From assembly GCF_001949145.1 (NCBI RefSeq), contig NW_019091490.1, positions 1,597,938 through 1,661,937 on the forward strand: DNA of 64,000 bases. Direction: 5' to 3'. Both the position numbers and the translations under genes were made by a program. Each line of letters starts with the position of its first letter. Within the stretch, counting starts at the first letter, position 1. Below the pieces are notes generated by a model. The model was not told the DNA's origin. It did not search any database and was given only the letters and a program-made list of their open reading frames with translations. Origin of the DNA: Acanthaster planci. Lineage: Eukaryota > Echinodermata > Asteroidea > Valvatida > Acanthasteridae. Of the stretch, positions 36,091 through 47,600 are shown piece by piece.

Positions 36091-37504
36091 GTAAATTATT
36101 CAAGTAGGAGGTTCCCTTTTTATTGTGTAACCGAAATGTGCACACTGGGAGTGTTTGTGGGACACCTTTGTTCATTAGTCAAGAAGGAAAGAAAATTTGA
36201 GACAGCTAAATCTGAAAAATTCTGGTTTGTGTTCATTAATAACATTGGGATTTCTGCCTGAAGTGACCTTTGCTCGCATACATCCGCATTTGCATAAACA
36301 TCAAGAAGGCACCAATGTGCTGTTAAAAACAGGAGGAGTATTTAAAAGGACTGCATCAAAAGGTTGCATCGATTTCATGAGCCTTAGGTACCAAAAATAT
36401 CCTCCCCAAAATAGTTCTACGGGTAAAATTCTTCTTAGCTGGCAATTCAGTGAGGAAAACAAAAGCAGCCACAGATGACGTGCTTGTGGTAATTGTATAT
36501 TATTGGTTACCAGGTTACCCGCCATTGCTTCGGACAATTACATCTGCTCGATCCATGCCAGGCTGATCTTTACACTCGCCCACATCAGTTCATCGACAAG
36601 GGGCCGATGCGGGGTTTCCCTGCAGGGCGCGCTGGCAATTATCGATCAGTTATCGATCAGGGCAGATTGCATTGTGGACAGCGAAGGGGGTGACACTCAG
36701 TAGCCACGCACGTAAACAGAATGCCTTGATTTAATTATGTATGGCTGCCCATGGACATTTGATTCCGTGCTGGTTAGACTTGTACGAGTCGTTTCAGTCT
36801 TTAGTACATTTCATTTTGTTTGCTCATTATTTTTAAGAGAAGAGAAGTTTACACTTCTTCCACTTTTAATGAAAATTCCCTTTGGCACTTTATGATTGCG
36901 AGCAGAATTAATCAGAAGTATGCACATTTTATCCATTCTTTTCTTTGATAAGAGGACTGATAGACCTTGTTGCTTAACTCGAGGAAAGGAAAAATTCAAA
37001 GCTACTAAATGATTCACTATGTCGTCACACGCAGGGCGCAGGATCGAGCGTCCGTATATGTAAGAAATGGACAGTACGGAAGGCAGGTTTGAATCAGCGC
37101 TGAAGGCTTCAATTGTTATTGGCAGTACAAGCTTAACTTTTGTTAAAAAGTAGTCTTCTAAATCGTGATTAAAAGTAAAGGGTCATATTTTTCTGTTTTG
37201 AAACGAAAGATCGTGACGAACTGGTCGATGTTCAATGTGTCAATATATTTTTATGTGATAAATACGGGGGAAAAAGTGCAAAAAATAACCGCTTTCCAGC
37301 GCAACATTCTTGTTATTAATCAAGAGTTATTTCAAAATCGAGCCATACTTTACTTGTCTTTTTTTTTATTAAGGACGCTCAAAAAGACTAAAGGTGAGAA
37401 GATGAAATGCAGAAATGGACAGGATGATTGTTAGGATGTCAAGAAAACCAGGCGTGGTTCTATGTGCTCCACTCCCGCGCAAAAATGAAAAACCGGAAGC
37501 GAAA
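36091..37504. other. Intergenic DNA, no gene seen
   Basis: Contains a short direct duplication TTATCGATCAG twice at 36639-36660. Otherwise unremarkable. Frames under 95 codons only. Confidence 0.5.
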
Positions 37505-37549
37505 TTTAAAAGGTGATGTCACGTGCGAAGGGTCTAGCCCCCGTCCCCC
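37505..37549 (+). repeat. Interspersed repeat family E, copy 2
   Basis: TTTAAAAGGTGATGTCACGT followed by GCGAAGGGTCTAGCCCCCG. It matches 3431-3471 with about five differences over 40 bp and, like that copy, is followed by a C-rich run. Confidence 0.55.
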
Positions 37550-39469
37550 AACAATTGGCTCTGGAACAAGAAGAATACACGTATTTTACAGATCGGTCCC
37601 GACGGGATGTACTCCATAGATAAGGTTTAAATGTTATCAGTCTCAAAGAGTCTTATATAAGGCTATTTTGTTTTCAATAGTTTTGTTTCTATTTCATCAG
37701 CTTAAAAATATGTAAGCTGAGATCACTTTTAAGTGTTACTCAGTCTGGCAGCCTGACGGAAATTGACATTTTGTACGCCACAGCCAAGGAGGGTTCCTGT
37801 TTATTTACAATGTGAGAGATGTTTGGATTATAAATGGTTCAGAAAGTTAAGTACAACCATGGCAGCCAAGAGCTAAATTGGATTTAAATTCACTTTTTTG
37901 TAATGACTCATAAATCTACACACACAATTTTCAAAAGCCATCAACTGAGAAGTAGTCCTTGCTATACCCATGACTCACTTTATCGAGCTGGGCCGCAATA
38001 TTTCGAGGATCTACGTACATTAATTTCGTACTAGGCTTTCAATGTCTGTACACCAGCACCGTCCATGGCGTTGATATGACGAGCCGGGAGATAACCACTA
38101 AAAAAGGAGCTCCTTCTATCTCCGTAGTTATCTTTGCAGTTTTTCCTAAGACAGATTAACTTCTTCCCTCTGTCATCGATCGTCTTGGCCGATATTTTTT
38201 TCCCCTGACCAACTGGAGAACCCAGTCGATCTCTTCTCATTAAAATTGAAAGACTCGCGGGGCCCGTGACAACCGAAAACTCACTAAAATATTTAAACGC
38301 TAACAAACGGGCACATCGTCGAGAAATCCGCCTGCCCGGGACGCGGCAGTGGTAGGTAATCACCGTTCATGGATTGGAGGGAAGAGGCGAAAAAGTGTAC
38401 TTCCAATCCTGGGAATTTTTCTGTTTGGAAGAAATAAATGGTTCAAATGATAAAGTTGTTGACAATAATATGCTGCAATATTTCAAGAAATGAAGCAAGA
38501 TTTTCTAAACATTTTTTTCATTAGCTTGTTTTTCAAGATTGCTGTATTAGCCTCTGTCCTGGCAATATCCCAAACTGGCCAATGAATATATCTTTATATA
38601 AACTTTAGGTCTAAGAAGAGTCTGAAAAATAAAGACAGTTGTGCTTAAAACAGAAAAAAAAACGAGGGAGGCCACCAGCAGCAACTTTGGAAAGGGGGAA
38701 TTTTAACCTATACATTTGAATTTGTAAAGACAATGCTAACAACTTTAGATTACTGTTTGTCGAAGCTAAACTGCGAAGTTGATTTTCTGAAAATTGTTCA
38801 AAATACACTCTTAGGTTTTAGTCAGCGACTGCCTATAGACTTCGCTTTCTTCTAGACTGTAGTGTGAATTGTGACATAAAAAATGCCTCACATTGTATTA
38901 CAATATTTGAAGGTGTAATGAACATAACTTTTTTTCAACAGTACCACATTTCTGTCTGGTACTATTACAAGTTCGAGGTCCGAGGGGTGGAGTCCATCTC
39001 CCTATTCCCTGCAATTCCTGAGGTTTAAAAGTATACACGGTGCAGGTAGTGAACAGTGGTGTTTAAAGTCATCACATTCGAATCAACCTCCTTCCTTATG
39101 AGTCCTCTTTCCTCGCAGGCATTATAGAAAAGCACTCAGAAATCATGACTGTCGGGTTGTACGTCGATTGAAATTTTCTGTCTGATCTCAGCCGAGCCGC
39201 TCCCCTTCAAAGTACCGGACCACGATTCAACGACAACAAAACGGCAATTCGATAATCTACTTGTAAACCAGAAGTGTTCAGTGGTTATCAAGCTCGGCTA
39301 GGTAAATTTACACAGCCGTATCATGGGTCCACTTCGGATTGCTAATCACAAAGGGAAACACGTCCCATCTCCGATATATCAACTGTTTTGGCACGTTCGA
39401 GTTATCTTCGTAGAGTTCCGACACTTTATGGTTTCCATAGTGCGCGTTTCATAAAAAAAGACGAGGCTT
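37550..39469. other. Intergenic DNA upstream of the ankyrin gene
   Basis: AT-rich to about 39000. The 110-codon frame 38031-38363 (-) has no recognisable motif. No repeat shared with the rest of the window was noticed. Confidence 0.5.
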
Positions 39470-39912
39470 CTTCGTCATTTGACGAGAGGCGCGCTCTTTA
39501 CGGGAACAATATCGCTGTCGGCCGCCATGGCGACGCGATAAACGGTCACGCATACCTAAACACGAGGACAACCAAGTCGGTAAATCACAACACAATAGCG
39601 AGTGTCAGAATGACCCCATGGTCACAAAGAAAACGGATCAGGCGAACAAATGAGCTTGAACAAACCCGTCCCTGACGAATTTAGCCAGGCTTTGTCAGGA
39701 TATTAATGATGGATAAAGAGAGGTAGTTGTCGTGCAGTGCGCGGGGGTTTGTCACTATACATTTACATTGTTGGGGATTTTCGCTCACATTGGCCGGGTG
39801 TATCAGCCATGGGTGGAAGGGCCGAAATCTCTCTTGTCCACATCTTTTGGGATTTTTGAACTCCACAACCGAATTCCGGTGAAGTTCTCAGTCTCAGTGG
39901 AATCGAGCAGCC
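39470..39912 (+). promoter_or_regulatory. Candidate promoter and 5' leader of the ankyrin-repeat gene
   Basis: This CpG-containing stretch lies directly upstream of the start codon. Around 39517-39535 it reads TCGGCCGCCATGGCGACGCG, which resembles YY1/CpG-promoter words. No TATA box in a convincing position was seen. Whether transcription starts here, or whether an upstream non-coding exon exists, cannot be told from sequence. Short frames at 39388-39675 and 39732-40121 run through and past it and have no family features. Confidence 0.3.
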
Positions 39913-41079
39913 ATGTCGGAGACTTGGGTTCAGTCAGGTTCCGGCTTGCACAGGGCCATCACGGACCAGAGGATACGCCAAGTGCGGCTGCTGGTCGGCT
40001 TAGGCATGGACGTGGACAAGAGGGACTCAGCTGGGCGCACTCCCATCATGGTTGCCTGCTCCCTGGACTCCGAGGAGCTGAGCCTGAAAGTCATCCGGCT
40101 CTGCCTCAAGAAGGGGGCTGACATCAACCGGGTGGACTCGGCCGGGCGGTCGGTGCTGTCCCACGCCTGCATGCATGGCCGGGAAGCCATCGTGGCGTTC
40201 CTGCTTGAGGAGGACAGCCTAGAGAAGAACCTGCCGGACCAGAACGGCGACACCCCACTGAACCTGGCCGCGGCCAGGGGGGAGCTGGGCTGCTTGGAGC
40301 TTCTCGTTCGGAGCCTGACCAAGGACGGCATCCCCGTGGACTACCGCAATAAGCAGGGCTGCACTGCGCTCCTGCTGGCCACCAAGGGGGGCCACTACCG
40401 GTGCGCCCAGGTGCTCCTCCAGCAGGGCCGGTCCTCAGTGAACTCCAGAGACAACGAGTGCTTCATGAACCCGACTGAGTGGGCGCGGCACAGCCAGAAG
40501 CTCCTGGAGCGGGACCTGCAGCAGAGGACCCGGGCACACCAGTCTAGCCTGGGAGCCGCGTCGACCGGGGCGTCGCTGCTCGGTAACCACCACAGAGTGG
40601 CCAAGCCATTCCTGCCTCCAATCGGCATCAAGAAGTGGTACGAGGAGGAAGAGCTGCTCACCAGGCAGCGCCAGATACAGGAGTCCATGAATGCTCTCGT
40701 GCAGAGTCTCGAAGAGCGCGAGAAAGAGCTGAGAGATCAAGGAGCTGACAACCAGAAGCCACCGCCCACCGCCAAGCCCTCCTCCTTTGCTTCCACCGTG
40801 GTCTTCCCCGACGGCCCGACAAAAGACCACTACCTGTGCGCCTTGTTCAGGCTGTACCAGGATCAGCTCTTACAACGGCCGACTAGACTGACCTCAAGGC
40901 CCACCACCGTCCCCGGGGCGGGGACGGACCCGTCCACAGACGGGCATCTTGGGGCAGGAGACACAAGGAGGCTGTCGGTAATCTCTGCCAACCCCAAGCG
41001 GCCCTTGCTGAGAAGGCAGATGAGCACCCTGGCTATTGGAGGTTTCATGAAGACAAAACTCACCTTGACGGTCAACTGA
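39913..41079 (+). CDS. Ankyrin-repeat protein, single coding exon, ANKRD34-like
   Basis: 388 codons without interruption. The start has a good Kozak context (GCAGCCATGTC) and the stop is TGA. Five ankyrin repeats cover about residues 12-180. Repeat 2 (40-75, GRTPIMVACS) is a few residues longer than the usual 33 because of an SLDSEELS segment. Repeat 3 is 77-109, repeat 4 is 111-146 (GDTPLNLAAARG) and repeat 5 is 148-180 (GCTALLLATKGGH). Residues 243-275 are Glu/Arg/Gln-rich and likely helical or coiled-coil. Residues 280-348 are Pro/Ser/Thr-rich and probably disordered. The C-terminus has two Arg-Arg-x-Ser-like sites (RRLS at 352-355, RRQMS at 367-371), which fit basophilic kinase consensus. 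No signal peptide or membrane segment, so probably intracellular. The repeat layout with a long repeat 2 and the Leu-Leu-Arg-Arg near the end recall vertebrate ANKRD34, which as I recall also has single coding exons. Codons are GC-rich against an AT-richer background, supporting real coding. The function is unknown beyond protein binding. A different ankyrin family is possible. Confidence 0.85.
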   Translation: MSETWVQSGSGLHRAITDQRIRQVRLLVGLGMDVDKRDSAGRTPIMVACSLDSEELSLKVIRLCLKKGADINRVDSAGRSVLSHACMHGREAIVAFLLEEDSLEKNLPDQNGDTPLNLAAARGELGCLELLVRSLTKDGIPVDYRNKQGCTALLLATKGGHYRCAQVLLQQGRSSVNSRDNECFMNPTEWARHSQKLLERDLQQRTRAHQSSLGAASTGASLLGNHHRVAKPFLPPIGIKKWYEEEELLTRQRQIQESMNALVQSLEEREKELRDQGADNQKPPPTAKPSSFASTVVFPDGPTKDHYLCALFRLYQDQLLQRPTRLTSRPTTVPGAGTDPSTDGHLGAGDTRRLSVISANPKRPLLRRQMSTLAIGGFMKTKLTLTVN

Positions 41080-42136
41080 GCTTCCAAAAGAGCATCCGTT
41101 CAGCCTGGTTGGTAACATGCAATCGCGAAAATAGATGTAATACAGCCAAAGGATAGGCCTAGATGCCAATATTGGACAGGGTATTGCAGAAAAGGGGGAA
41201 ATCAACAAAAACTCTGCCCATCTAACAATTGACTTTTGAACTGTTTGAATCGTATGAAATGCAACTTAGGATTTATAGCAAACTGTCTGAAATTGTACAG
41301 TTATGCTAAGTAGAAAATGTTCATGCCCCAGGGGATACAAGTGGACACAATTATCGAATCAAAGTTCTGCAAAGCCTTCAGCACCAGGAGGAATTCTCGA
41401 ATTTTTTATTTTTGACTAAATGTGTGAAATTTAAGCCCTATTTTACTTCGCAAATGATACGAGGCACTCTCCATTTTGTATTAGGTGTTTGTGTGCGCTA
41501 CTGAATAGCCACACACACTACCATTTGGGGAATCCTGAAGACATACCCATTTGGAAAGACAGAAATTGACGGAATAGAAGTTTCGTGATGCACCAAAAAA
41601 AAACACATTTAAGTACTGTAAAGTTGGCACCTCCACAATACCAATAGGTAACAGTTCACAGATTTTGTATCACAGACAGCACGTAAACCATAGCGATTGT
41701 TCAGTCATCGGTGTTGAGGTCATTACACGTTGAAAAAGCACGACAATCAGTTGATTTCTTAACGATTTTATAATGTGTTCAACCAATTGCATCCGTCTTG
41801 TTTGACAGTAACCGTTGCAGTTTAAGAAGACACTCACTTTGTTAAAGTTTGTGGTGTGCTGTTTGAAAGTAAGAATCGATTTTAATCAATGTCTCTGTGA
41901 AACTTACAGTCAGAAGATTGTCGTTGTATGCTGTTCAGATGGCTATTAAATGTGTAGATCAGTAAGTCAGGTCTCAGTAGGTTATTTCATGGACATTTTA
42001 AGTATGACAGTGGAATACATATCGCAAACCCTTTCTCGACGGCCTCAGAGCGCCCTTTTCAATTATATTTTTATCGTTCGGCTGTCTTCCAAGATACAGT
42101 GTACTTTTTTTCAAACCTGGAAGAACTGGTCTTTTT
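41080..42136 (+). other. 3' flank of the ankyrin gene, probable 3' UTR in part
   Basis: AT-rich sequence after the stop codon. No AATAAA was noticed in the first kilobase. The variant signal ATTAAA occurs at 41945-41950 and could mark a ~0.9 kb 3' UTR, but such words arise by chance. No other gene was seen. Confidence 0.35.
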
Positions 42137-42659
42137 TAAAGGTTAATAGAAACTGAAAACATTTAGTTCACGTGAAATATGTCAAAATAACAACAAACAC
42201 GTAGCCATTTTCAAGACATCATAAATGCAATGTTTACCCATTAATCGTGACACCTGTCTCAAATCGAAAACACTCTCTCAGTCCAAGAAATACACGGTAG
42301 GACTGCGTCTTTTAATTTTTACCTGGAACCGAGACTGTGTTTGCCTTTGGGCCAAGCTACACCAAACACAACGTGGTCTATTGCAATCGTCCGATACTTC
42401 ATGGACTGTGTGCAATCATGTCATGTGCTCTGCATATGTAGGCGTTCTGCTGATGACGTCATCAAATCAGCATGGGAGCGCGAACGGCCAAAAGGGGATT
42501 TTTGGTGGGCGGGGAAACGCAGGATCTTTTTATTCATTTTGGGGTCACGATTAATGGGGTCAACATTGAATTTATAATGTTTTTGAAATGGTTACGTATT
42601 TATTGTTGTTTTGAAATACTTCACGTGAACTAAATGTTTTCAATTTCTGTTAACCTTTA
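42137..42659. mobile_element. 523 bp MITE/foldback element with ~118 bp inverted ends
   Basis: The left terminus 42137-42254 and the right terminus 42541-42659 are inverted repeats over their whole length. Both begin TAAAGGTTAA(T/C)AGAAA and continue TGAAAACATTTAGTTCACGT, with a later shared CATTAATCGTGAC. Identity is about 85-88% by eye. The 286 bp interior has no coding capacity for a transposase. A TGACGTCA palindrome (in GATGACGTCATC) lies near 42455. The start TAAAGG and long inverted ends fit a non-autonomous DNA transposon. A clean target duplication is not evident, so the superfamily is left open. Frames at 42225-42577 are internal to it and not genes. Confidence 0.8.
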
Positions 42660-43287
42660 TGGAGGGATCTCAACAACTGGGGCAGATTCCACCCCTAAAT
42701 TCAGCTGTCGATTACCTGATGGTTTCAAACATTAGCATGCATAGAAAGAAGAAATCAAAGTCAAAATGCGAAGTAATAAACTTCCCATAGTAAGTCACTG
42801 GGTTTTGATGGTGTGGTTAACGTTACTTAAAGTTCACGGCCTCACTCGTGTTGGACCGCGTTCATTGAGCGCGCGCGTCAGCGGAAAACGTGTGGATTTT
42901 AATTGTCTAGTCTCGGAAGAAAATGCGTACTATGAGAGGACGGCATATCCAATCTTCACAAAATTGGTGGCAAAAATGACCGCGAAGTGTTTCTGAAAAA
43001 AAAAATTTAGCTCAGCGTGCAAGTGCTCTTTTAAGGTTATAGTTGGACACATATGAATAGCCTTTTGTTTAAGTGGAAAAGATGCATACTTTAACTTTTT
43101 CGGAAGACCTCCCATATGTTTTGTACACGTTTTCCAACCGTGGACTCTTCGGCAACCGTGGACCCTATTGTCCCCTATTGTTATATGTCCACGATTTGAA
43201 TGTGTATACAAACTCACACACACACAAAACCACTATTTGACATTTCTTTGTGGTTACTCCCAACAAAATGTGCATTTTTCTCCAACA
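42660..43287. other. Intergenic DNA
   Basis: No gene seen. A GCGCGCGTCAGCG word lies near 42869, an A-run at 42998-43006 and a short CA run near 43216-43227. Confidence 0.5.
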
Positions 43288-43340
43288 TTGCAATTGTCCA
43301 TGCTTTCTTGACAAATGAGGGCGCTGCGTGTTGTGCGGGA
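43288..43340 (+). repeat. Interspersed repeat family C, copy 4
   Basis: TCCATGCTTTCTTGACAAAT followed by GAGGGCGCTGCGTGTTGTGC. The upstream 20 bp match copy 2 well, while the downstream half has lost the GTGATGTCA part. Confidence 0.55.
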
Positions 43341-44165
43341 ATCTGCGTTCAGCAAATATGTGCCAGAAAACTGTGACCACAGGCCCTAGTGGCCAACTGT
43401 CAAGAGGTGAACACGATCGGTCATCAAAGTAAGCAAAATTTCAATAGCAAAACAGGCAAAAGTCTGGAAAACTGTAGTGCAGAAGCAGCTTTAACACCGA
43501 GGTCACTACACTGGATGATATCAGACTCATGCTCATAAATAGGTAACTTTTCTTCAGCATTCAATTCATAAGGCATAATTCCCTCAAATTGACACGGCAA
43601 AAAATGGCAGCCAGTTTCAATTACACACTCAAGAGATTTTACAAGAGCTGCATGGGAAAAAACTGCACGAGCCCTTTCACCTTTTAGCCATTTCTGTGTT
43701 TGTATGTTATCATTGTACAAAAAAAAATCACATTTCCAGAGACGATTCTGCATTCGCGCCATAAGCATCCCAACTTAGGTGCAGCTCATGGGAACTAGTG
43801 CGACGAAAGCATGAGAATGTGAATCGAGAATAACACCCACATTTTGTTGTTCATAGAAGGGCCAAGTTACACAGAGAGCGATCAATCATATTATGCAAGA
43901 ATGTAAAAACAAGAGTTTTCCTGTGTACGAGACTGCTTACACTCAGTGTCTGAGAGCGGACAAACTGGGTGCACCGCAATGGGACGACAAATCACTACAT
44001 CAAGAACCCTGAGCTAATTTCCAAAGATATCGCGGTTCTGGCCAATCAGCAGTCTCATAAGGTATGACGTCATCAACTCACCGCCACTCATGATTCTTGC
44101 TGTTGAGCGCTAGTGTGAGGACTCGGTCAGAACTGTATGTAGAGAGCGTAGAGCCACTTCAGACT
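43341..44165. other. Intergenic DNA, no gene seen
   Basis: The 114-codon frame 43424-43768 (-) has no recognisable features. A TATGACGTCATCAA word lies near 44062. Confidence 0.5.
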
Positions 44166-44270
44166 TTGGAACCAAAATGGCTGCTCATCATTTTGTGCGC
44201 AGTTTAGCATTCAACTACTGTGTGCTAATCCTCCACGTCACTGAGGCATAATCCACCATTTTGGTTCCAA
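44166..44270. repeat. 15 bp perfect inverted repeat, 105 bp apart end to end
   Basis: TTGGAACCAAAATGG at 44166-44180 and its exact complement CCATTTTGGTTCCAA at 44256-44270. The 75 bp between them is not obviously related to other repeats. A small MITE remnant is the simplest reading. Confidence 0.7.
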
Positions 44271-44465
44271 CAATTGAGCCACTCATGTCGCAACTCTCTC
44301 TTTAAACAGCTCTGAACCGAGCTATAAATGGAATCACACGTATGAAGCCAAACCAACGTTCACAGCCATGCACACATGTATGGGGCTCATCCAACCATAA
44401 AAATCTTCACACAAAACTCCATAAGAATTAGGTTCCTATTGGTACCGGTCTAAAACATTCGGACT

Positions 44466-44600
44466 TTATTTTCCTGAGAAAAAAATCCTCCCCGTCCATA
44501 ATTTCGACCCAGGATTCGAACACACACCCCACAGATCACAAAGCATTACTGCTTTAACTGCTTGACTGCCGCAGTTCTCACTAGTTGCTGGTGTTTTTAC
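44466..44600 (-). mobile_element. tRNA-derived SINE head, serine/leucine-tRNA-like
   Basis: On the - strand an A-box-like CAGTCAAGCAGTTAAAGCAG (complement 44549-44568) is followed about 45 bp later by a B box GTGTTCGAATCCTG (complement 44510-44523). The order, spacing and the GTTAAAGC string recall tRNAs with a long variable arm. The acceptor arm does not pair, so it is not a functional tRNA. The 3' body toward 44466 is short and unrecognised. Confidence 0.5.
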
Positions 44601-47600
44601 TGTTGGTATATTTGTAATACCGATGAACGGCTGCAAAGCGAGTCTAATATTACAATGGGGCATGCGCTATATATATACAACCACGGGTGGTTGGACTACA
44701 CGTGTGATTGCATTTATATCTCCTGAACTCGGTAATCGGCATTCCGATCGGTTTTTGCCTTAAATGTATATTTAAATGTATTTTTTTATAGCACGCTGCA
44801 AACCACATTTTCCACCATCGTTTTCAGTTATTGCTTGTCTGTGCAAGTAGTCTTAAAAATAGTCCTGAGGAGTATTTCAGTGCGGCTCGTAATGAGTCAG
44901 CGATTATATCGATATCCCACCCTATCGGGTCATAGTTTCTCTACCACACTTTACCATTTGAAGTGATGTCCCCAGATGGACTCGGTTCGCCAACTTTAGA
45001 GTACCGTATCGAATCGGCAGTGGCACGCGCTGACACCATCTACACGTTCAGAATATCAGGGCTGAAGCAGGTGGCTTCGAGGACGCAAGCGCGCCTGTGC
45101 AGTTTTCAGTGACGACGACTAACCGAGGCCCGGCCGCGCCATGGCGCACCGAAGCGCAGAGGCGTCCTGATTAAACCCAAACCCGGCCGAGCCTGCGAAT
45201 TTGCTATCATAATGTTGTTCTATCATTGACTCGATTGACCTGGATTCGGCCCCGCTGACATAATGGTTATTCCATGCCCGGGGGAAATATAAGGCAACCG
45301 CGGGGAGGAATCGAGGAGAGGAGGGGAGGCCTGTCACTGTGTGCCGGTCGAACCGAGGGCCCCGCGTGTTGTTCCGATCGCCGGGGTTAAATGTTGAAAC
45401 TGGGACGCGCACTTAGCGAGACGTTGTTATCTCAACCATTCGCAATAATATATCGGTGACTGATCGGTGTGGCCCGCAGGAGAAAACAGGTTGATGGGAA
45501 GTGGCGATATTTTGTTGTACCACTAACAATATACACACTTGGTAAGTTTTTTTTTGGTTGGATTATCTATAAGATCACCTTGGCAACAGTGCCACTACCA
45601 GCATTGACTTAGATTCATCAATTTGAGGATATTAGGTGTGCGATGATTATAAACCGCCGGGAAAAAAGAAGGGGAAAAAAAGCTGTGACACAATACTGAC
45701 GTCATTTTATTTTAAAGGGTGAGTACCACTTTGGCTTGGGGCGCTTGGAACAGCGGGTAGACTCAACGTAAACAGGTCAATAAGATCATTTTCGGGGCAG
45801 TGGATGCCTGGCACCCTTATTGGCTTATAATTCCGACACCGGGCATCTCCCGGGCGCGACCTGTTTTTGCAGGCTGGGTTTTGATTGCGCGCACTGCTGT
45901 CCCAAGGAAGACGCCGGGGGCTCTTCACCATGGAGTTTCTGGCCTGCATTAAGGTCCGCCAGAATGTCAACACACATGTAAATCCGGCGTTATGACAAGA
46001 AAGCCTATCGGAAAACGTCAACATTTACTCAAAATGTTTTGCATAACCCTCCCCCGCGGACGGAATGTGACTCTCGGATTTTGTGCCGAGAGGCCGGGGG
46101 CGACGGAGGACTAGCTGGTCGCTTCGGCCGGGTGCGCTCCCCGTGCCTCTTAGAGAGATTGCCGTTGCATATTATTATCGAAGCCAGAGTACAGCGCACG
46201 AGTTCAGCCGTGCAAAGAAATAAAGAAACATGTCCACAAAACCGCATAATTGGCCCACAAAAAATCTTGATTCCTGGCTCGCGACGTTGGCAGGGTACTG
46301 TACCCAGCATATGCTCGCTAAATAATTGTTCCACTTGACACATTGCCCAGTGGATTTGGGCAAATGCGGGGAAGATGATGAAAATGGCCCGGCAAATCTC
46401 AACTTGCAAATACAGAACTGAAAAGACAACAAACCCGTAGACGTTCTCTGCAATGTATTATTTGGAGCCGCGCAGAAACCACTTGAGAATACATGCCATA
46501 ATGAGGTAGAGGGGGACTCCTGTACAAAACTCCCAGACCTGGGTTCCATAATAGAGCCTTATATTTGTCCAGCCTTGGGTGTCAACACAGTTTGGCGACG
46601 TTGTTCCTATTGTTAAATTTTACCTATTACTTATCTGACCCACTTCCAAGGAATATCTCAAATTGTAGAAGGTAAATCTTTGGATATCAAACGCGCAAAT
46701 ATCAGCAATTCTAAGGAACTACGGCGATTCATTTCTTTCCAGGGTGTGCATACAGTAGCAGTAGCCTATCACACAAATTTTCTGATGTTTGAGCCCGCTT
46801 ATGGAAAGATTGACGGTCTCGTTTCCCCAGAGCGTTGGGAGGACTAAAATCACAGCAAGGATCACATGTGCCGTCTACGGACGGCAAACAAAGGTGCATG
46901 GGCCCTTCCAGTGGACTAAAATCGACTGGCCAAGTCTTACCTTGAGGAGCAAAGATTTTCACCGACTGCTCGGCCATGATTCGGTTTCAGTACCTGAGAC
47001 TAGGGGCGGATCCAGAACCAAAGGGGGGGGGTAAAATTTTGTTTTTGGATGAGAAAAACAAGAGGATTTCTTCATTATATCCTTTATGTGCTTTCTCAGT
47101 TAAAGGCTAAATTCCAAGACTTATCAAAAGGTTTGGGGAAGAAATAGAAATAAATTAGCCCCCCGCCCATAAAAGAAAAAATTTTCGACTGCTCCTCCCT
47201 GATCTTCCTTAACCAGATTTATTAACCCGCTGGACAGGCAAAATAAGGGAGTGCCTCCCCCGGGGGGAGAGAGCCCTTAATGCCAGTTACAGACCTCAAC
47301 TCCCGCACGGCATCATTGCAACATGTGATGCAAGGGGACGTCCCCCCCTCTGAAGACGGAGTGAAAATGAGTCGGCTTATCTGAGGAATCAAATCGGGAT
47401 TCTGGGTTATCGGGACCACGCATCGGTACCGTCCGTATTTGGACCGTCCCGCGGGATTGTATCAATTACGAATGACAGAAAGAGAGAAAAGAGGAAATGA
47501 AGAAAAAATCGGAGCGAAAGGAGGAGAAAAATTAACGATGCACGCCGACAGGGCCTAGCCATTCATGGTACCGGAGCCATGAATATTGCGAGGTTCTTAG

